Of a stretch of 64,000 nt of DNA, positions 9,836-18,427 are shown one piece after another. The translations under genes were made by a program, and so were the position numbers. This stretch comes from Desulfobacterales bacterium (GTDB lineage: Bacteria; Desulfobacterota; Desulfobacteria; Desulfobacterales; JAFDDL01): the NCBI GenBank assembly GCA_034003325.1, contig JAVEYW010000009.1, forward strand, positions 124,001 through 188,000, in the 5' to 3' direction. Under the pieces are notes generated by a model. The model was not told where the DNA came from. It was given only the letters and a program-made list of their open reading frames with translations, and did not search any database. Position 1 is the first letter of the stretch, and the number at the start of each line of letters is the position of its first letter.

Positions 9836-11731
9836 ATGCTTGGATTTATGCGGAAAAAGGCTGGTTCATGGCTGATTAAAGTCATTTTTATTGCCATTGT
9901 CATCGTGTTTGTTTTCTGGGGTGTCGGGAGCTTTCAGGAAGATAAAGCCAACCGGGTGGCTTCCGTTAATGGGGAGTCTATTGGCCGGGATGCCTATCGG
10001 CGGGCTTACAATAATCACCTCGATAATTTAAAACGGCGGTTTGGTGATCAATTGACCCCTGAAATGATCGAAAAGCTTCAGATCGGACAACAGGTCCTCC
10101 AGATGTTGATAAATCAGAAACTGATGTTACAAGAAGCCAAAAAATTAAACCTTCGGGTGTCCGATCAGGAGTTGGTGGAGACGATTCAAAGCATCGAGGC
10201 TTTTCGCTCGGCCGGCATTTTTGACAATAGGCGGTACTCGGCGATGATGCAGCAGATCAGAATGACTCCCGAGGCCTTTGAGGAAGAGCAACGAAAAGAT
10301 ATTTTGGTTGATAAACTAAGAGCGATGGTGCTGGGTGGAATTCAGGTTTCCGAGGGAGAGGCTAGAGCGTGGTATGATTTTAAAAACGTGATGGTTAACA
10401 TGGATGTTGCGCCGTTCATTCCGGAAAATTACAAGGGGATAGAGCCGACGGAGGCGCAATTAAAAGCCTTTTATGATGAAAATAAGGCGGCCTATAAAAC
10501 CGAAGCCGAAGTGAAAGTACGTTATTTCCATTTTAAGCCGGAGGAATACGAAACAAAAGGGTTGGTTCAGGACTCCGATATTTTGGCCTATTATGAGGAG
10601 TTTCAACATGAGTTCGCATCCGAAAAAACCGTCGAAGCCCGCCATATTTTAGTTAAGGTTGCAGAAGATGCTCCGGAGGAGAGGGTCGCCGAAGCTTTGA
10701 ATAAAATATCGAATATTTTGGTGGAGGCCAGAAAAGGGGTCGACTTTGCCGAGCTGGCGAAAAAATATTCCGAGGGGCCCAGCAAGGAGCAAGGGGGATT
10801 TTTAGGTGCTTTTAAAAAAGATGCCATGGTTAAGCCATTTGCAGACAAGGCATTTTCAATGGCTGCAAATGAGATCAGCGACCCGGTGCGGACCCAATTC
10901 GGTTGGCATATTATTAAAGTGGAAAAAGTGAATGAAGCCTCTGTCCGCTCTTTAGCGGATGCAACTGCGGAGATCCGTGAGAAACTGACCCGAAAAGCCG
11001 CGCGGGAAATGGCTCTGGAGCAGGCCGAGTCGGCATACGATGCGGCATTTGTGGAGGGCGATCTGGGAAAAACAGCTGTTGCCTTAAAACTAACGGTCAA
11101 AGAAACGGATTTTTTTAACCGGAAAGGTGACGCGCTCTCTCTGGCTGAGGCCGGAAAATTTGCCGGCGCCGCTTTTGAATTGGAAGATGGTGATATCAGT
11201 AACGTTCTCGATTTCGATGCCGGCTTTTTTATTCTTCAGCGGCTGGAGACCAAACCCGAAGTGATTCAGGAACTTAATACGATAAAGGCCGATGTAAGGC
11301 TTGATGTGATTAAACAGCTTCAGGGAGAAAAGGCCAAAGCCGATGCCGAGGCGATGCTCACAGCGCTTAAGTCGGGGGCGGATATGGCCACGGAAGCTGA
11401 AAAGTACGGGATTAAAATGTTTGCAACCGGATTTTTCAAGCGAGACGAGATGATACCCCAGATCGGCTTCGAACGTGAAATCGCTAATGCGGCGTTTAAG
11501 CTTTCGGCAGAAAATAAGCTGGCCCAGTCTGTGCTGCAGGGAAACAAGGGGATGTATCTCATTCAATTAAAAGAGCGCAAGCATTCGGGTGCAGACGGCT
11601 TTGCCGTGGAAATGGAAAAAATTAAAGCGGCCTTGCAGGAACAAAAGGAACGAGAGTTTTTTAGCCGATGGATGGATCAAGTAAGAGCAAAAAGTGAAAT
11701 CAGTATTGATGAAGCATTCCGAAATATTTAG
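9836..11731 (+). CDS. ppiD: PpiD-like membrane-anchored peptidyl-prolyl isomerase/foldase
   Basis: The 631-residue protein starts with a short basic cytoplasmic segment and one transmembrane helix (residues ~13-32, VIFIAIVIVFVFWGVG), followed by a SurA-N-like chaperone region and one parvulin (PpiC) domain at ~260-365 (ARHILVK, FAELAKKYSEGPS, GFLGAF, FGWHIIKVEKV). The remaining C-terminal part is a second chaperone lobe. This is the PpiD layout: inner-membrane-anchored, facing the periplasm, helping newly exported outer-membrane proteins fold. The ribosome site gagggga lies before the start. The small zinc-ribbon membrane protein and AMMECR1 gene follow closely on the same strand and may be co-transcribed. 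Confidence 0.88.
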   Translation: MLGFMRKKAGSWLIKVIFIAIVIVFVFWGVGSFQEDKANRVASVNGESIGRDAYRRAYNNHLDNLKRRFGDQLTPEMIEKLQIGQQVLQMLINQKLMLQEAKKLNLRVSDQELVETIQSIEAFRSAGIFDNRRYSAMMQQIRMTPEAFEEEQRKDILVDKLRAMVLGGIQVSEGEARAWYDFKNVMVNMDVAPFIPENYKGIEPTEAQLKAFYDENKAAYKTEAEVKVRYFHFKPEEYETKGLVQDSDILAYYEEFQHEFASEKTVEARHILVKVAEDAPEERVAEALNKISNILVEARKGVDFAELAKKYSEGPSKEQGGFLGAFKKDAMVKPFADKAFSMAANEISDPVRTQFGWHIIKVEKVNEASVRSLADATAEIREKLTRKAAREMALEQAESAYDAAFVEGDLGKTAVALKLTVKETDFFNRKGDALSLAEAGKFAGAAFELEDGDISNVLDFDAGFFILQRLETKPEVIQELNTIKADVRLDVIKQLQGEKAKADAEAMLTALKSGADMATEAEKYGIKMFATGFFKRDEMIPQIGFEREIANAAFKLSAENKLAQSVLQGNKGMYLIQLKERKHSGADGFAVEMEKIKAALQEQKEREFFSRWMDQVRAKSEISIDEAFRNI

Positions 11732-11785
11732 GCACGGGGTCTTCCCACCGGTGATGATGCTTTGACGAAAAGGGGAATTAGCGCA

Positions 11786-12013
11786 ATGCCTCTAAGAACT
11801 ACCAACAAATTCGGGTTTAGCACTAAACGATGCCCCTTTTGTTCCGCAGATCTGCCGCTGAATGCCTACCGTTGTGGCGTTTGCGGCAAACGTGTGGGGG
11901 CTATTGACCGTCAGGGGAGGGCCAAAAGGCCGATTGACTGGTACGGCTATACAGCCTGTATTTTCTCCTTCTTGCTGTTGGGATGGTTCGTGTGGTGGGC
12001 GTTTTTTAAATAA
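11786..12013 (+). CDS. small zinc-ribbon membrane protein
   Basis: This 75-residue protein has a CPFC-x10-CGVC zinc ribbon (RCPFCSADLP, then YRCGVCGKR) and one C-terminal transmembrane helix rich in aromatic residues (FSFLLLGWFVWWAFF). I chose ATG 11786 because aggggaa lies about 8 bases upstream; an in-frame TTG 8 codons earlier has no such site. The zinc ribbon would be cytoplasmic and the tail membrane-embedded. Function unknown. Confidence 0.65.
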   Translation: MPLRTTNKFGFSTKRCPFCSADLPLNAYRCGVCGKRVGAIDRQGRAKRPIDWYGYTACIFSFLLLGWFVWWAFFK

Positions 12014-12036
12014 TATTAAAAAGAACGGCAAACAAG

Positions 12037-12612
12037 ATGGTGGCTATGGACAAGTATTCGCACGAGGAAAAAACCTTCCTTTTACGGACCGCGCGCGCCA
12101 TGATTGCCTCCTCGCTTTTAACGGATGTTTCATTGCCGGAAACTTCGGGGAAGGCCTTTCCTTTGCTGTTGGAAAAACGAGGTTGTTTTGTGACCCTTCA
12201 TAAAAAGGGGGTGTTGCGAGGGTGCATCGGTACAATAGAAGCGGTAAAACCCCTTCTGAGCTGTGTTAAGGATAACGCATTGAATGCCGCATTTGGCGAT
12301 CCGCGATTTCCTGCCTTGACTGCGGCTGAATTACCGGAAATAGAAGTTGAAATCAGTGTATTAACACCCCCTGAACCGCTACCTTTCTCCGATGAACAGG
12401 ATCTTAAGAAAAAATTGATTCCCGGCGTTCATGGAGTGATTCTTACGCATGGCCGGCGCTCAGCCACATTCTTGCCCCAGGTATGGGAGCAACTCCCCGA
12501 AGTGGAGTCATTTTTAACGCATCTTTGTCTGAAAGCGGGCCTGCCCGGCAAGGCTTGGTTAGACAAGGAAACCCAAATAAAAATCTATCAAGTTGAATAC
12601 TTTTCCGAATAA
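12037..12612 (+). CDS. AMMECR1-domain protein (AmmeMemoRadiSam protein A type)
   Basis: The protein of 191 residues is a single AMMECR1 domain with the hallmark LRGCIGT near residue 65, then ALNAAFGDPRFPALT and EIEVEISVLTPPEPL, and LPQVWEQLP near the C-terminus. The family is conserved from bacteria to humans. Bacterial members often sit with Memo-like and radical-SAM genes (AmmeMemoRadiSam); neither partner is present here. The exact reaction is unknown to me. An internal ATG at 12046 is an equally possible start. The gene probably belongs to the short ppiD transcription unit. Confidence 0.85.
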   Translation: MVAMDKYSHEEKTFLLRTARAMIASSLLTDVSLPETSGKAFPLLLEKRGCFVTLHKKGVLRGCIGTIEAVKPLLSCVKDNALNAAFGDPRFPALTAAELPEIEVEISVLTPPEPLPFSDEQDLKKKLIPGVHGVILTHGRRSATFLPQVWEQLPEVESFLTHLCLKAGLPGKAWLDKETQIKIYQVEYFSE

Positions 12613-12630
12613 CGCGCTTTAGACACATTG

Positions 12631-12828
12631 ATGAACACATACCGCTTGCAGTTCCGTTTTTAGCCCGAATCTAAGTGGCGGCGTGGAAAAAAGGCAGAAA
12701 AGATTCCGCCCAACTTATTTGAATCGGACAAGAAAACAGCGGGTGACACAAGCGGTCAGCAGAAAACCGATTCATTGAAAGATACTTTAAAAAGCGTATT
12801 TAAAGGAATGTCCGGCGAGGGGAAATAG
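12631..12828 (+). pseudogene. small ORF interrupted by an in-frame amber codon
   Basis: An ATG at 12631 opens a frame of ten codons (MNTYRLQFRF), a TAG at 12661-12663, then 54 more sense codons to a TAG at 12826. The downstream part has a normal protein-like composition (KWRRGKKAEKIPPNLF, then a Gly/Lys/Asp-rich stretch and a helical tail DSLKDTLKSVFKGM). No alternative ATG, GTG or TTG precedes it in frame after the amber. It is most likely a nonsense-mutated small gene. Amber readthrough as pyrrolysine is a remote option. There is no strong ribosome site. Confidence 0.35.
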
Positions 12829-12840
12829 ACGAGCCAAACC

Positions 12841-13128
12841 ATGCTGACCATTCGACAGCAAATTATCGCGCAGTTGGAAGAAGGCGAGATGGATGTCAGG
12901 GCCGTATCCAAGTCCTTGGGCATACGGGAAAAAGATGTTTATGATCATTTGCTTCATATCTCCCGAAGCCTTGCCAATCAGGAAAGGAAAATTCGAATAA
13001 CCCCGCACCGGTGCCTTTCCTGCGGATTTGAATTTAAGGAGCGAAAGCGTTTTCAGCGGCCCGGACGTTGTCCGAAGTGTAAAAAAGGGCATCTGGAACC
13101 GGCCTTGTATCGAATTGAAACACCCTGA
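12841..13128 (+). CDS. winged-helix / zinc-ribbon transcriptional regulator
   Basis: This 95-residue protein has an N-terminal helix-turn-helix of ArsR/winged-helix type (residues 1-45, RQQIIAQLEEGEMDVRAVSK...SLGIREKDVYDHLLH) and a C-terminal zinc ribbon (CLSCGFEF...CPKCKKGHLE). Such small HTH-plus-ribbon proteins are common in Desulfobacterota and archaea as predicted DNA-binding regulators. The target is unknown. It closes the run of plus-strand genes that begins with ppiD. Confidence 0.72.
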   Translation: MLTIRQQIIAQLEEGEMDVRAVSKSLGIREKDVYDHLLHISRSLANQERKIRITPHRCLSCGFEFKERKRFQRPGRCPKCKKGHLEPALYRIETP

Positions 13129-13299
13129 CAACTGCCGCATTTTGTCGATAACGCTGACAATTTTTGGTTGCACTTTAGCGGCGCCCGAGCCGGTTGTGTG
13201 CCAACCTCTTGAATATTTAATTATAGATGCAGGTTCTGGTGTTGGCATGCATTTTGTTATGGATATGATTACAGCAAAATAAGAGCAAATTCCGGAATC

Positions 13300-13470
13300 C
13301 CGCAGGGCAATTGTATGTAGAAATGAACAGCTGGGAGCGAAAGCCTTGAGGGGGGATCGGATGGAAGCTGCGGCACTGTTTGAACGCGTTCCGCGTGAGT
13401 TTGCCGCAGCTGGAATCCGATTGTCCTCAAGGCTGAAGCGGGCTATGGGTTTCATGCGATTGCTCTGCGG
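13300..13470. repeat. long-palindrome (MITE-like) element, copy A
   Basis: This 171-bp segment is ~90% identical to the reverse complement of 41292-41461. Its ends are inverted repeats (ccgcagggcaattgtatg at the left, catgcgattgctctgcgg at the right) and complementarity continues inward (ccttgagg/cctcaagg, agctgcggc/gccgcagct), so the single strand can fold end to end into one imperfect hairpin around gaacgcgttc. No transposase is present. It fits a miniature inverted-repeat element or other non-autonomous mobile repeat. Short ORFs inside it are by-products of the conserved DNA. The rest of the 13129-13668 gap has no supported gene. Confidence 0.7.
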
Positions 13471-13668
13471 AACCCCGGCTTCGTCATTGATATTTATCAG
13501 CGGAAACGGTAACATTCGCCATAGGTCCAACACAAAAAAAGTATGAAAAAAATGGCTTCTCGGGTGTGCGTGCATCTTTTCGGCGGCCTCTATTATCCCA
13601 AACAATTTGAGTTCGTTGAAAATAACGGCACTTAGGGAAGCCAAATCAGAATATAGGGGAAACACAGC

Positions 13669-13893
13669 ATGGTCGGGTCAATCAGCGCAAACGCGGTCGC
13701 CCTCGCAACGTACGGGAAGGAAATGGCAACGGTATCGGATCAGATTTCCAAGGCATTTCGAGAGAATTCCGATGTCAATGGGGGGTCGGCATTCGCCAAG
13801 ACCAGCTTGATCGAAAACGGGCATCGCGCCAATCTCAAAACCATTCAAGCACAGGGAGAGATGTTGGCTTGCCTATTGAATATCATTGCCTAA
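13669..13893 (+). CDS. small protein resembling flagellar rod/hook end segments
   Basis: The 74-residue protein starts after agggga and reads SISANAVALATYGKEMATV at the N-terminus and ANLKTIQAQGEMLACLLNII at the C-terminus. These resemble the heptad-rich N- and C-terminal helices of flagellar rod and hook proteins (pattern N..ANAKVI.TADEML..LL.I), but the whole central domain is missing. It could be a free-standing mini-protein of this coiled-coil type or a remnant. No flagellar genes are nearby. The dispersed repeat begins at its stop codon. Confidence 0.45.
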   Translation: MVGSISANAVALATYGKEMATVSDQISKAFRENSDVNGGSAFAKTSLIENGHRANLKTIQAQGEMLACLLNIIA

Positions 13894-14020
13894 TCCGGCA
13901 AAGCCGGATGCTGGGATGCTGGGATGCTGGGATGCTGGGATGCTGGGATGCATAGAAGCTATCTTTCACCTTCGGCGAATATACACGCAAAGGTGTGCAT
14001 CTTTCTGGTAAAGGGCCTCA
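13893..14020 (+). repeat. dispersed double-hairpin repeat, copy 1
   Basis: The element begins with a hairpin (atccggc aaa gccggat, 13893-13909), continues with five tandem copies of an 8-bp unit atgctggg (13908-13947), then a conserved part containing cggcgaatatacacgc, a second hairpin around the acacgcaaag region, and ends with tttctggtaaaggg. Three more copies lie at 50133-50248, 60096-60215 and 61078-61193. Copy 1 has the cleanest 8-bp array. No ORF is conserved in it. Confidence 0.8.
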
Positions 14021-14108
14021 CCCGGCAAAGCCGGAAGTCGGCCTGCTTGGCGGCCAACAACCTCCTCCAATGATACACGCTTTTTTGTACGCGTCTCTGA
14101 CAAAGGGT

Positions 14109-14711
14109 CTAAATGTTCATCAGAAGTGCTTTTCGAAGCGCATCCGTTGCATATCCATAAAAATGATCCGTGCTGTTTAAGATTTCCAGACGGGCGTCGG
14201 GGTGCCAATGGGGTAATCGTTGTTTGATCAGATTCGGAGGCGCGATATCATCTCTATTCCCGGTGACGACAAGGTGAAGGTTGGGAATCTTAAGGGAAAC
14301 GGGCATGTCCATGAAGGCTACCGGCGGGGAGATGAATATCACCCGCCCTGTTCGAGAGGCATCGGGCGGCACTTTGGTAATCACCCAGGCGCCGAAGGAG
14401 TAACCGACCAGATCGACGTGCGATACCCCTTTTGAGCGGATAAAGGCGGCTGCGGATTCAATGTCGATTGCTTCTCCGACGCCGTCATCATAACAACCTT
14501 GGCTAGCGCCGACGCCCCTGAAATTGAATCGCAGGGTGCTGAACCCTTTCTCCTCATAAGCTTCTGAAATCGTCTGCACCACGGGGTTAAACATGTCGCC
14601 GCCATAGAGCGGGTGAGGATGGGCAATGACCGCGCCCTTAGCCGTTCGGTTGAGCGTTAAAAGCCCTTCCATCTCAAGTTCGCCGGAAAAAAACGAAACC
14701 TTTGTCGCCAT
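14109..14711 (-). CDS. alpha/beta hydrolase (dienelactone-hydrolase / peptidase-like)
   Basis: This 200-residue cytoplasmic protein has the alpha/beta-hydrolase signature: AHPHPLYGGDMFN near residue 30, LRFNFRGVGASQG near 60, a nucleophile elbow GYSFGAW (Ser) near 105, a late acid in GNRDDIAPP and a catalytic His in STDHFYG. This is the short YcjY/DLH-like class without a lid domain, annotated elsewhere as serine esterase or peptidase; its substrate is unknown. I start it at 14711 (MATKVSFF); the frame extends 51 codons further upstream, but that part is AT-rich and lacks homology. It stands alone on the minus strand. Confidence 0.8.
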   Translation of the reverse strand: MATKVSFFSGELEMEGLLTLNRTAKGAVIAHPHPLYGGDMFNPVVQTISEAYEEKGFSTLRFNFRGVGASQGCYDDGVGEAIDIESAAAFIRSKGVSHVDLVGYSFGAWVITKVPPDASRTGRVIFISPPVAFMDMPVSLKIPNLHLVVTGNRDDIAPPNLIKQRLPHWHPDARLEILNSTDHFYGYATDALRKALLMNI

Positions 14712-15037
14712 GCATGCAAGTTCCCATAATATCTGTTTAATAATAACAATTACCTGATTATAACGCAAGCGGCAACCTAACAAAATTTGATCGTAACATA
14801 AATACAAAAATCCACGAACCGGTGATTTCCCGCCCGCCCTCAAGGTGCAGATAAATCCCGACAAATGATGTGCTACAAGTCTGGATAATTCATTTGGTTA
14901 CAGCAACCTTAAAAAATTTTTCTTGTCTTAGCAGTCTTTTTAGCGATAGACTTTCAACAAGCGATTAAGCGAAATCCTGCAAGGGTTTTCTGTGCGGGGT
15001 TTAATTTTGAATGTTTAATTTCAAAGGAGGACTGCTG

Positions 15038-15460
15038 ATGAAACGTGGTTTGATGATGTTGGGGGCGATTTGTTTTTTGTTATTTTCTATAACAGGTTGT
15101 GACAGCGGTAGTAAAGCACCTGATAACAAAGCCGCTGAAGATGCCGCAAAAACTTTGGATTCAGCGATCGAAAAAACCAAGGAAGCCGCAGAGGCAACGA
15201 AAGAAGCGGCTGTCGACGCCGTTGATGCGAGTAAGGAAATGACGTCGGAAGCTGCTCAAGCAGTTGAAGAAAAAACAGCGGACATGGTGGAGGCAACGAA
15301 AGAAGCGGCTGCCGACGCCGTTGATGCGAGTAAGGAAATGGCATCGGAAGCCGCTCAAGCAGTTGAGGAAAAAACAGCGGACGTCGTAGAGGCAACGAAA
15401 GAAGGGGCTTCTGATGCGATTGATGCGGCCAAAGAGGCGGGGCTTCCGAAAAATCCATAG
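15038..15460 (+). CDS. alanine-rich repeat lipoprotein
   Basis: The 140-residue protein starts after an ideal aaaggagg site and has a lipoprotein signal peptide (MKRGLMMLGAICFLLFS) with lipobox SITGC. The mature part is almost entirely Ala/Glu/Lys helix built on 11-residue periods, including two near-identical ~33-residue repeats (EATKEAA.DAVDASKEM) visible also in the DNA. It is predicted to be anchored in a membrane with a long helical coiled coil in the periplasm, like Lpp or LEA-type stress proteins. Its neighbours mscL and aqpZ suggest a link to osmotic or envelope stress; that is inference. A terminator lies downstream. Confidence 0.75.
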   Translation: MKRGLMMLGAICFLLFSITGCDSGSKAPDNKAAEDAAKTLDSAIEKTKEAAEATKEAAVDAVDASKEMTSEAAQAVEEKTADMVEATKEAAADAVDASKEMASEAAQAVEEKTADVVEATKEGASDAIDAAKEAGLPKNP

Positions 15461-15666
15461 AAAATTTGGCGTTCATTGAATCAGATTTATCCGGTTTATT
15501 GCGGCGGGTAATATTATAATCAAGAAGAGAAAGAGCCGTGAATTCGGAATTAACTACGATTTCTTGCTGTGGTGAAGTCCGAACTGATGAGGTTCTGAGA
15601 AGCCTGCGGCAAGATCCCCGGTAGTTATCGGTTTCGAGGTTTGTGGAAAACGGCCAGAGCACCCGG

Positions 15667-15710
15667 ACAGGACTCCGCATGGGTTGTGCGGAGTCCTGTG
15701 TGTTTTCAAA
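15667..15710 (+). terminator. intrinsic terminator-like hairpin upstream of mscL
   Basis: A perfect 13-bp GC-rich stem (acaggactccgca / tgcggagtcctgt, 15667-15679 and 15687-15699) with a 7-base loop is followed by gtgtgttttc. It probably ends the lipoprotein transcript. Nothing else is supported in 15461-15857. Confidence 0.7.
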
Positions 15711-15857
15711 AATGGGTCAGAGCCGCGGGGACTATTCGGCAGGAAGGGAATAATGGCGACAGTGAGCTTTTCGGCTCAACTTTTGGGTTCTTATGACTAT
15801 ATTGATTGATTCCAGCCTTCCGGGATGAATTTAAAACAAAGAAAGGAGAGTTGCGCA

Positions 15858-16307
15858 ATGTTAAAAGAATTCAAAGAATTTGCAATGCGGGGAAATGTTG
15901 TGGACATGGCCGTGGGTATTATTATCGGCGCGGCTTTCGGAACCATTGTCAAATCCCTTGTGGATGAAGTGATCATGCCGCCTATCGGTCTGCTCCTGGG
16001 TAGTGTCGATTTCTCGGACCTTTTTATCACCCTCAAGGAAGGCGCGGCAGTCGCCGGTCCTTACCTCACCCTCGCAGCCGCCAAAGAGGCGGGTGCCGTC
16101 ACATTGGGCTACGGCGCTTTTTTCAACACCATCATCAGCTTCTTGATTGTCGCCTTTTCCGTGTTTCTGCTGATCAAAGGCATGAACAAGCTGCAACGCC
16201 AGCAGGCGGAGGCGGTTCCGGAACCGACGACCAAAGAGTGTCCCCACTGCCTTTCCACCATCCCGATCAAGGCGACAAAATGTGCGCACTGCACTTCCAG
16301 CTTGTAA
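15858..16307 (+). CDS. mscL: large-conductance mechanosensitive channel MscL with zinc-ribbon tail
   Basis: MscL opens under membrane tension and releases solutes during hypo-osmotic shock. The start follows aaaggag. The N-terminal amphipathic helix and TM1 ([20 protein letters not shown], then [10 protein letters not shown]) are typical, as are the periplasmic loop and TM2 ([18 protein letters not shown]). The C-terminal cytoplasmic helix is followed by an unusual CPHC-x11-CAHC zinc ribbon in the last 25 residues, seen in some but not all MscL proteins. Length 149 residues. It is followed by aqpZ on the same strand, forming an osmotic-response pair. Confidence 0.95.
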   Translation: MLKEFKEFAMRGNVVDMAVGIIIGAAFGTIVKSLVDEVIMPPIGLLLGSVDFSDLFITLKEGAAVAGPYLTLAAAKEAGAVTLGYGAFFNTIISFLIVAFSVFLLIKGMNKLQRQQAEAVPEPTTKECPHCLSTIPIKATKCAHCTSSL

Positions 16308-16403
16308 GTCCAATCTAAACAACGATTTGAATTAACGGCTTTTTCAGCTGGCGGTGATCATTATCGGCTTTGTTAATTACTATCTCTATAGAAGGAGAAA
16401 ATA

Positions 16404-17093
16404 ATGAAAAAGTATTGCGCAGAATTTATCGGGACGTTTTGGCTGGTGTTGGGTGGGTGTGGCAGCGCTGTATTGGCCGCTGCATTTCCCAACGTCGGCA
16501 TCGGTCTTCTGGGTGTTTCACTCGCCTTTGGATTAACTGTTTTGACCATGGCCTTCGCTATCGGGCACATATCCGGTTGTCACCTGAATCCGGCAGTTTC
16601 AGTCGGCCTTTGGGTTGGCGGACGTTTCCCGGCCAAAGACTTGGTGCCCTATATCATTGCACAGGTTTTCGGCGCCGTTGTCGCGGGGGGTGTCTTGTAT
16701 CTTATCGCCAGCGGCAAAGCGGGCTTTGATGTATCCGCAGGGTTTGCTTCAAACGGCTATGGCAGCCATTCCCCTGGCGAGTATAGTTTTTCGGCAGCCT
16801 TAATAACTGAAATCGTGATGACCATGATATTTATCATTGTCATTCTCGGAGCGACGGACAAGCGCGCACCACAAGGCTTCGCGCCGATTGCAATCGGTTT
16901 GTGCCTGACGCTCATCCATTTGATCAGCATTCCGGTCACAAACACCTCCGTGAATCCGGCACGCAGTACGGGGGTTGCCGTGTTTGTGGGGGGCTGGGCC
17001 GTTGCACAGCTTTGGCTTTTCTGGGTGGCCCCTATCATCGGCGGAACCTTGGGCGCTGCGATTTATCGCTTCATCGGTAGCGAAGAAAACTAG
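16404..17093 (+). CDS. aqpZ: aquaporin Z
   Basis: The 229-residue protein is a six-helix MIP-family channel. Both NPA half-helix motifs are present: HLNPAVSVG near residue 60 and SVNPARSTG near 180. The Arg after the second NPA belongs to the selectivity filter, together with a His in the second half and Phe in the first, as expected for a water-selective channel rather than GlpF. It starts 6 bases after aaggaga. It conducts water across the inner membrane and lies 96 bp after mscL, likely in the same osmoregulatory unit. Confidence 0.95.
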   Translation: MKKYCAEFIGTFWLVLGGCGSAVLAAAFPNVGIGLLGVSLAFGLTVLTMAFAIGHISGCHLNPAVSVGLWVGGRFPAKDLVPYIIAQVFGAVVAGGVLYLIASGKAGFDVSAGFASNGYGSHSPGEYSFSAALITEIVMTMIFIIVILGATDKRAPQGFAPIAIGLCLTLIHLISIPVTNTSVNPARSTGVAVFVGGWAVAQLWLFWVAPIIGGTLGAAIYRFIGSEEN

Positions 17094-17283
17094 CTGAAAA
17101 TCCCAAATCCCAGCGTTAGGTGACAATTTAAAAAGATCGAATAAACTTAACAGCTTACGCTTTTTTAATTCCGGGTGACGCGTGAGAACGGGGAAATCGA
17201 TCGACGGTGAGGTTTGCCGTCAAAACTAGGAAGGTCGCGCCCAAAAAATAAAGCGGCCAAAACATTTTACAGGAGGGGAAGGT

Positions 17284-18318
17284 ATGAGGGAATATATAAA
17301 AGGAAAAAGCGTCTCAGTTCTTTTATTGGCAGTGATTTTTGTTTTGTTGATCTGCGGAACGGTTTCTGCTGACGAGGTGTGGCTCAAAAACGGAGATCGT
17401 CTCACAGGCAAAGTGCTATCACTGGAGGCGGGAATTATTGTTATCAGCACGGCCTACGCCGGTGATGTTTCCATTAATTGGGCCGAGGTCTTGAATCTTA
17501 AGACGGAAGAACCTATCCGGGTTGTTTTAAGCGATGAAACAAATGTGCAGGGCCGCGTTCAGCCCGGTGAAGGGGGGAAGATCAGTGTAACGGCGGACAA
17601 GCTCGACGCGCCAGTATCCATGGATCTTGCAAATGTGACCGTCATTAACCCGAAACCGCTTTTAAGAACGACGTTGAGAAGTAATTTAGGCGCCAGCATT
17701 ACGTCCGGAAACACGGACAGAGAAGACTTTTATGCCGATGTCGAGTTTGTTTCCCGCACAACCCAAAACCGTTATACGATCGGAGGGTTGTACCGGCGGG
17801 CTGAGAGCGAGAATGTTAAAACAGAGGACAAGACCATGGGGTATATGCAATATGATCACTTTTTCTGGGAAAAGTGGTATGCTTATGCCAATACGTCCGC
17901 TGAACAGGATGATTTCAAGGATCTTGACCTTAGATATAACTTGGGCGCCGGCCTCGGCTATCAGTTCATTGAGTCCGAACGCACCAATCTTTCTTTGGAA
18001 GGCGGCGTGAGCTACGTGAACGAAAATTATAATATCGGTGAGGATGATAGTTTCACGGCAGGAAGGTGGGGACTGCGGTTCGACCATTTCCTCTTGGCCG
18101 ATTCTCTTCAATTTTTTCTGTACCACACGGGTCTTCAGAGCCTTGAAAGTGCGGACGACCTTGTTCTTTTAAATCAAACCGGCTTTCGTGTTCCATTTTA
18201 TAAAAACCTGAACCTTACCGCCCAAATGAACTGGGACTATGACAAGAGCCCCTCTCCCGATAAAAAGGAGAGTGATTACGCCTATATTTTCTCTGTTGGT
18301 TATCTGTGGGGAAACTGA
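17284..18318 (+). CDS. DUF481 (YdiY-type) outer-membrane beta-barrel protein
   Basis: The 344-residue protein starts after aggagggg with a signal peptide (residues 1-28, ending TVSADE). Residues ~30-110 form a small beta domain with a repeated DEVWLKNGDRLTGKV-type motif. The rest has alternating strands ending in an aromatic residue (FSVGYLWGN), typical of an outer-membrane barrel of the DUF481 / salt-induced YdiY family. Function of the family is not established. Its place after mscL and aqpZ fits an envelope role. Confidence 0.82.
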   Translation: MREYIKGKSVSVLLLAVIFVLLICGTVSADEVWLKNGDRLTGKVLSLEAGIIVISTAYAGDVSINWAEVLNLKTEEPIRVVLSDETNVQGRVQPGEGGKISVTADKLDAPVSMDLANVTVINPKPLLRTTLRSNLGASITSGNTDREDFYADVEFVSRTTQNRYTIGGLYRRAESENVKTEDKTMGYMQYDHFFWEKWYAYANTSAEQDDFKDLDLRYNLGAGLGYQFIESERTNLSLEGGVSYVNENYNIGEDDSFTAGRWGLRFDHFLLADSLQFFLYHTGLQSLESADDLVLLNQTGFRVPFYKNLNLTAQMNWDYDKSPSPDKKESDYAYIFSVGYLWGN

Positions 18319-18377
18319 TTTTGGATGCGTTCAGTGTCATGTTGTTTGTTTGGCACGAAACCCTGTGCTGAGGGGTG

Positions 18378-18408
18378 GCAAGCTGAGGGTGAAAACCCCT
18401 CAGCTTGC
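18378..18408. terminator. hairpin between convergent genes
   Basis: A perfect 12-bp stem (gcaagctgaggg / ccctcagcttgc) with a 7-base loop lies between the convergent DUF481 and HerA-like genes. No long T-run is present on either side. It probably serves as a shared 3' end structure. Confidence 0.5.
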
Positions 18409-18427
18409 ACCGGCTAATGCTCGCGGA

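Noticed and set aside
12787-13665. 292-codon minus-strand ORF
   Set aside because: It runs across the antisense of the HTH/zinc-ribbon gene and through the palindromic element; no ribosome site or family.
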